Shown: piece by piece, positions 60,672 through 64,000 of the stretch
Position numbering within the stretch: the first letter of the stretch is position 1
How the letters are laid out: each line of letters begins with the position of its first letter
Origin: Paracoccus sp. IB05
Lineage (GTDB): Bacteria; Pseudomonadota; Alphaproteobacteria; Rhodobacterales; Rhodobacteraceae
NCBI RefSeq assembly: GCF_016405985.1
Contig: NZ_JAEFCF010000023.1
Location: 1-64,000, forward strand
DNA: 64,000 bases
Reading direction: 5' to 3'
Made by a program: the position numbers and the translations under genes
The notes under the pieces: generated by a model
Databases searched by the model: none
Told to the model about the DNA's origin: nothing
Seen by the model: only the letters and a program-made list of their open reading frames with translations

Positions 60672-61451
60672 TCAGGCCATACGAAAATTTTCGCCCAGAT
60701 AGACGCGGCGGACGGTCTCGTCGCGGATGATTTCATCCGTGGTGCCCGACATCAGCACCTTGCCGTCATGCAGGATATAGGCGCGGTCGACGATGCCCAG
60801 CGTTTCTCGCACGTTGTGATCGGTGATCAGCACCCCGATGCCGCGCGATTTCAGGTCCTGGACGAGGTGCCGGATCTCATTGACGGCAATCGGATCGACC
60901 CCGGCGAAGGGTTCATCGAGCAGGAGATATTTCGGATCAGCGGCAAGGCAGCGCGCGATTTCGACCCGCCGGCGCTCGCCGCCCGACAGTGCCAGGGCAG
61001 GGGCCTGGCGCAGATGGGTGATCGAAAACTCCGACAGCAGCTCTTCGAGCCGCTCGCGCCGTTTGTGGCGGTCGGCATGGGCGATTTCCAGCACGGCGAG
61101 GATATTGTCCTCGACCGAAAGGCCGCGAAAGATCGAGACCTCCTGCGGCAGATAGCCAATGCCAAGCCGCGCACGGCGATACATCGGCAAAGGCGTCACA
61201 TCGCGCCCGTCAATCAGCACCTGGCCGCCTTCGGGCGTCACAAGACCGGCGATGGAATAGAAACAGGTGGTCTTTCCCGAACCATTGGGGCCCAGAAGCG
61301 CCACCACTTCGCCGCGCCGCAGATCCATGGTCACATCGCGGATAACAGGGCGTTTCTTGTAGCTTTTCCGAAGGTTGCGGATCTGCAGCCCGGCGGATTC
61401 GGTCGCGTCCCGGGCGGCCGGCGGCTGCACATTATCGGCAAGAACCATCAA
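60672..61451 (-). CDS. lptB: LPS export ABC ATPase LptB
   Basis: This 259-residue ATPase drives lipopolysaccharide transport with LptFG. Walker A is GPNGSGKTT, the Q-loop is YLPQEVSIFRGLSVEDNI, the signature is LSGGERRRVEIAR, Walker B is LLLDEPFAGVDP and the H-loop TDHNV. Its start overlaps the lptA stop by 4 bases. In many alphaproteobacteria rpoN follows; here a 255-bp spacer and hpf follow instead. Confidence 0.95.
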   Translation of the reverse strand: MMVLADNVQPPAARDATESAGLQIRNLRKSYKKRPVIRDVTMDLRRGEVVALLGPNGSGKTTCFYSIAGLVTPEGGQVLIDGRDVTPLPMYRRARLGIGYLPQEVSIFRGLSVEDNILAVLEIAHADRHKRRERLEELLSEFSITHLRQAPALALSGGERRRVEIARCLAADPKYLLLDEPFAGVDPIAVNEIRHLVQDLKSRGIGVLITDHNVRETLGIVDRAYILHDGKVLMSGTTDEIIRDETVRRVYLGENFRMA

Positions 61452-61963
61452 TTGGCTCCGGGCAGGAAGGTGGTCGAAACGCCGCCCTCCATCAGGCCGG
61501 TACCGGATTTCATCCGGATCGTCAGCTTTTGCCCGGAAAGCGCGCTGGCGCCCTGGGTCAGCAGCACATCACCGGTCATGACGACAAGCCCGCTGTCGAT
61601 TTCATAGACCGCTTCGCGTGATTCGGCGGCATCCTGCGCGCTGGCGATGGTCACGCCTCCGGTGGCATGAAGACGCCTGATCGCCCGGCTGTCGGCGGCA
61701 TATTCGACCCGCACCTCTGCCGCAGTCAGGCGCATCTCGCCCTGGCCCACCAGCACATTGCCGGTAAACACCGCCGAGCCATCGGCATTGTTCACCGAAA
61801 GCGTATCGGCCTTGATCTCGACCGGCAGGCTGGTGTCCTGGGTCATCGGGCCGAAAGAGATTGTCGCTCCCTGCGCCAAAGCGGGCTGCACAAAGACGGG
61901 CGATGCAGCCAGCGCCAGAATGAGCGTCAGCGGCGAAAGCAAAAGGCGGGCAATCGGTGTCAT
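61448..61963 (-). CDS. lptA: LPS transport periplasmic protein LptA
   Basis: This 171-residue exported protein has a signal peptide (about 1-30, ending QPALAQ) and an OstA/LptA beta-jellyroll segment (LPVEIKADTLSVNNADGSAV, FTGNVLVGQGEMRLTA). It bridges LptC and the outer membrane LptD. It overlaps both lptC and lptB by 4 bases. Confidence 0.93.
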   Translation of the reverse strand: MTPIARLLLSPLTLILALAASPVFVQPALAQGATISFGPMTQDTSLPVEIKADTLSVNNADGSAVFTGNVLVGQGEMRLTAAEVRVEYAADSRAIRRLHATGGVTIASAQDAAESREAVYEIDSGLVVMTGDVLLTQGASALSGQKLTIRMKSGTGLMEGGVSTTFLPGAN

Positions 61964-62592
61964 GGCGTATCCGTTTCGCGTCCTGGTGCGCCTGGCTCAT
62001 ATACCAGCTTTACCGAGCCTGAGAAAACCAGAAGATAGGGGGAGGCGGCCCCGGTGTCACTCTGCTGTGTCAGGGTGAATCTTTCGGCGTCAATGGTGAC
62101 CTGGGGGCCGCTTGCGGTGACCGCGCTGTCGCTTGCGGCGCCTGACCGGTCAAGCGCGGTGATCAGCCGCTCGGTGACGATGTGCAAGCCCGAGGATGTG
62201 TCGATCTCGACCCCGCCCGAAAGCCGCAGCTGATCGGATCCTGTGTCGAGTTCGGCATCTTTGGCGCGGATATCGGTGCTGCCGCCGCCTGGCATATCAA
62301 GGCGCACCACCACATCGCTGGCCCCGGCAGTGCGGGTGCCAGTGGCGGGCCGGGCGGCGCTGGCGGTCATGGTGATGGCGCTGCCATCCGAGGTGGTGCC
62401 GGCATAGGTCGGCGCGGTCATGCGGGGGTCGCGCACGAGATCTTCGACATCGATTTCGGCATAGCGGATCGCGGCGGTCGGATCGATGCGGTCGGCCAGC
62501 AGGAACAGCGTCGACAAGAGCGCCAGCGCCGAAAGCGGCAGCGCCACTTTCAGCCAGCCGACCAGCCGGGAATGTCGGTCGAGCCTCGGCAT
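61960..62592 (-). CDS. lptC: LPS export protein LptC
   Basis: This 210-residue bitopic inner-membrane protein has one N-terminal helix (about 12-30, WLKVALPLSALALLSTLFLL) and a periplasmic LptC beta domain. GGAGGA with 3 bases of spacing precedes the ATG at 62592; a frame extended upstream would run into kdsD. It is coupled to lptA. Confidence 0.9.
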   Translation of the reverse strand: MPRLDRHSRLVGWLKVALPLSALALLSTLFLLADRIDPTAAIRYAEIDVEDLVRDPRMTAPTYAGTTSDGSAITMTASAARPATGTRTAGASDVVVRLDMPGGGSTDIRAKDAELDTGSDQLRLSGGVEIDTSSGLHIVTERLITALDRSGAASDSAVTASGPQVTIDAERFTLTQQSDTGAASPYLLVFSGSVKLVYEPGAPGRETDTP

Positions 62593-62605
62593 CCGTCCTC
62601 CGGTT

Positions 62606-63589
62606 TCAGGCCACGCCTGCGCGCAGGCAATCATGGATATGCAGGGTCCCCTCTGCCAGCCCGGTCACATCGGTGACCATCAGACAGGTGATTTTGCGCT
62701 CATTCATCAGGCCAAGCGCCTCGACCGCGAGGGTCTCGGGCGCGATGGTCAGCGGGCGGGCGGTCATCACTTCACCGGCGCTGAGGCTCAAAAGCCCGTC
62801 CATATGCCGCCGAAGGTCGCCATCGGTGATGATCCCTTGCAGGAGGCGGTCGGTGCCGGCCACGCCGACCACGCCGAACCCCGCCCGGGTCATGGTGATC
62901 AGCGCGTCAGGCATCGGCGTGTCAGGCGCAATCAGCGGCGGGTCACGGTGCATCAGATCACGCACCCGCAAGAGCCGCGCGCCGAGCTTGCCGCCCGGAT
63001 GGAAGGTGCGGAAATGCTCAGGCGTGAACCGGCGATGTTCCATCAGCGCAATCGCCAGCGCATCGCCAAGCGCCAGCGTCATCGTGGTCGATGTGGTCGG
63101 CACGATGCCGGTCTCACAGGCCTCAGGCACAGTGGGCAACAGGATCGCCACATCGGCCTCGCGCAAGAGCGTCGACCCCTCGCGGCCCGCAATGCCGATC
63201 AGCGGAATGCCAAAGCGGCGCGCATGGGCCAGCATATCGGCGAGCTCCGGCGTCTCGCCGGAATTCGACAGCATCAAAAGGACATCGCCTTCGGCAATCA
63301 TGCCAAGATCGCCATGGCTGGCCTCAGCCGGATGTACGAATTGCGCCGGCGTGCCGGTGGAGGCAAAGGTCGCGGCCAGCTTCCTGCCGATATGGCCCGA
63401 TTTTCCCATGCCCGAGACGACCACGCGCCCGCGTGCCTTCAGGATCAGCGCGACCGCATCGGTGAAACTCTGGCCGATGGCGCCTGCCAGGACGTCCAGC
63501 GCCCCGGCCTCGCGCCGGATCACCCGCTGGCCGGTGGCCAGCAGGGCGGCCGGATCAATGATGGCCGGATCAATGGTGGAAGATGTCAT
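62606..63589 (-). CDS. kdsD: Arabinose-5-phosphate isomerase
   Basis: This 327-residue enzyme converts ribulose-5-phosphate to arabinose-5-phosphate for Kdo synthesis. It has a SIS domain (about 40-175: GRVVVSGMGKSGHIGRKLAA; HPAEASHGDLGMI; LMLSNSGETPEL) and two CBS domains (about 205-320). The start overlaps the RNase D gene end by 20 bases. The N-terminus contains a tandem 15-bp repeat giving IDPAIIDPAA. It precedes lptC by 13 bp, joining Kdo supply to LPS export. Confidence 0.94.
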   Translation of the reverse strand: MTSSTIDPAIIDPAALLATGQRVIRREAGALDVLAGAIGQSFTDAVALILKARGRVVVSGMGKSGHIGRKLAATFASTGTPAQFVHPAEASHGDLGMIAEGDVLLMLSNSGETPELADMLAHARRFGIPLIGIAGREGSTLLREADVAILLPTVPEACETGIVPTTSTTMTLALGDALAIALMEHRRFTPEHFRTFHPGGKLGARLLRVRDLMHRDPPLIAPDTPMPDALITMTRAGFGVVGVAGTDRLLQGIITDGDLRRHMDGLLSLSAGEVMTARPLTIAPETLAVEALGLMNERKITCLMVTDVTGLAEGTLHIHDCLRAGVA

Positions 63590-64000
63590 TCAGATCATCC
63601 CAGCCCAGCAGATCCATTTCGGCCCGGACCGGCAGGAAGGCGAAAAGCTGCTCTGCCAGCGCCAGCCGGCCTTCGCGCGTCAGTTTCTCCTCCAGCGCCG
63701 CTTTCAGCCGGTGCAGGTAAAGCACATCTGACGCCGCATATTCCTTTTGTGCCTCGGTAAGCTGCTCCGAGCCCCAGTCCGAGGTCTGTTGTTGTTTCGA
63801 CACATCGACACCAACGAGATCGGCGAGCAGGTATTTCAGCCCATGACGGTCGGTATAGGTGCGGATCAGCTTGGAGGCGATCTTGGTGCACCAGACCGGA
63901 GCGGTGGTGACACCAAACGCGCGCTTCATGGCAGCAATGTCGAACCGGCCGAAATGGAAGAGCTTGAGCACTGCCGGATCGGTCAGCAGCCGCTCGAGAT
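63570..64000 (-). CDS. rnd: Ribonuclease D family 3'-5' exonuclease, partial
   Basis: The last 143 codons lie in the window; the 5' part is beyond position 64000. It has HFGRFDIAAMKRAFG, ASKLIRTYTDRHGLKYLLAD, and the final exonuclease motif YAASDVLYLHRL (Y-x3-D). There is no HRDC domain after it, so it is the short alphaproteobacterial RNase D type. Its stop lies inside the kdsD start region. Confidence 0.9.
   Translation of the reverse strand, partial: LERLLTDPAVLKLFHFGRFDIAAMKRAFGVTTAPVWCTKIASKLIRTYTDRHGLKYLLADLVGVDVSKQQQTSDWGSEQLTEAQKEYAASDVLYLHRLKAALEEKLTREGRLALAEQLFAFLPVRAEMDLLGWDDLNDIFHH

Overview
The window comes from a high-GC alphaproteobacterium of the Rhodobacteraceae (Rhodobacter/Paracoccus/Gemmobacter-like). 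This rests on the petP-petR regulator pair beside ilvE, the kdsD-lptC-lptA-lptB-hpf-ptsN order, many ATGA-overlapping operons, and GC-palindromic spacers preceded by AAATACTC. No rRNA, tRNA, CRISPR array, prophage or intact insertion sequence was seen. The first ~61 bases are a homopolymer run that looks like an assembly end rather than biology.

Layout. 0.1-9 kb is mostly housekeeping and stress genes: petP/petR, ilvE, a glyoxalase-related protein, ohr with a 59-aa basic peptide upstream, queG, a GST, mtgA, and two exported proteins of unknown role. 9-20.3 kb is a catabolic island. A divergent DeoR-family regulator faces a tightly overlapping operon: solute-binding protein, two permeases, two unequal ABC ATPases, a small membrane protein, DhaK- and DhaL-type kinase halves, a close LsrF homologue, and a class II aldolase/SDR fusion. 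20.4-23.9 kb is a sulfur operon (Blh-type persulfide dioxygenase, PmpA, PmpB, SulP). 24-31 kb carries a phosphotransferase, a Zn/Cd P-type ATPase with a MerR-type promoter, csaA, proC, a YbjN-like gene, a cluster of DnaA-box-like sites, and trpS.

31-45 kb holds an atypical rhomboid, an EamA transporter, murJ, glnD, an LpoA-like lipoprotein, rsmI, yraN, gshB, yifB/comM, a GST with a Cys-rich tail, a histidine phosphatase with cobU, and coaBC. 46-50 kb is a polyamine-type ABC operon. 50.1-50.8 kb contains a candidate small RNA with its own promoter and terminator. 50.8-57 kb is a six-gene group-2 Mrp/Mnh/Pha cation/proton antiporter operon. 57.5-59.2 kb is a decayed P2-type ATPase. 59.3-64 kb is ptsN, hpf, lptB-lptA-lptC, kdsD and the 3' part of an RNase D gene; rpoN, commonly found between lptB and hpf, is absent.

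The best candidate for something undescribed is the 9-20 kb island. It combines an AI-2-type thiolase (LsrF) with a dihydroxyacetone-kinase-type phosphorylation module, an aldolase/dehydrogenase fusion and a carbohydrate ABC importer, and it lacks LsrK, LsrG, LsrB and LsrR. The sequence supports uptake, phosphorylation and cleavage of a short-chain ketose or dione, but the substrate is not known. The second candidate is the AGCCAG-rich putative small RNA near 50.45-50.80 kb.
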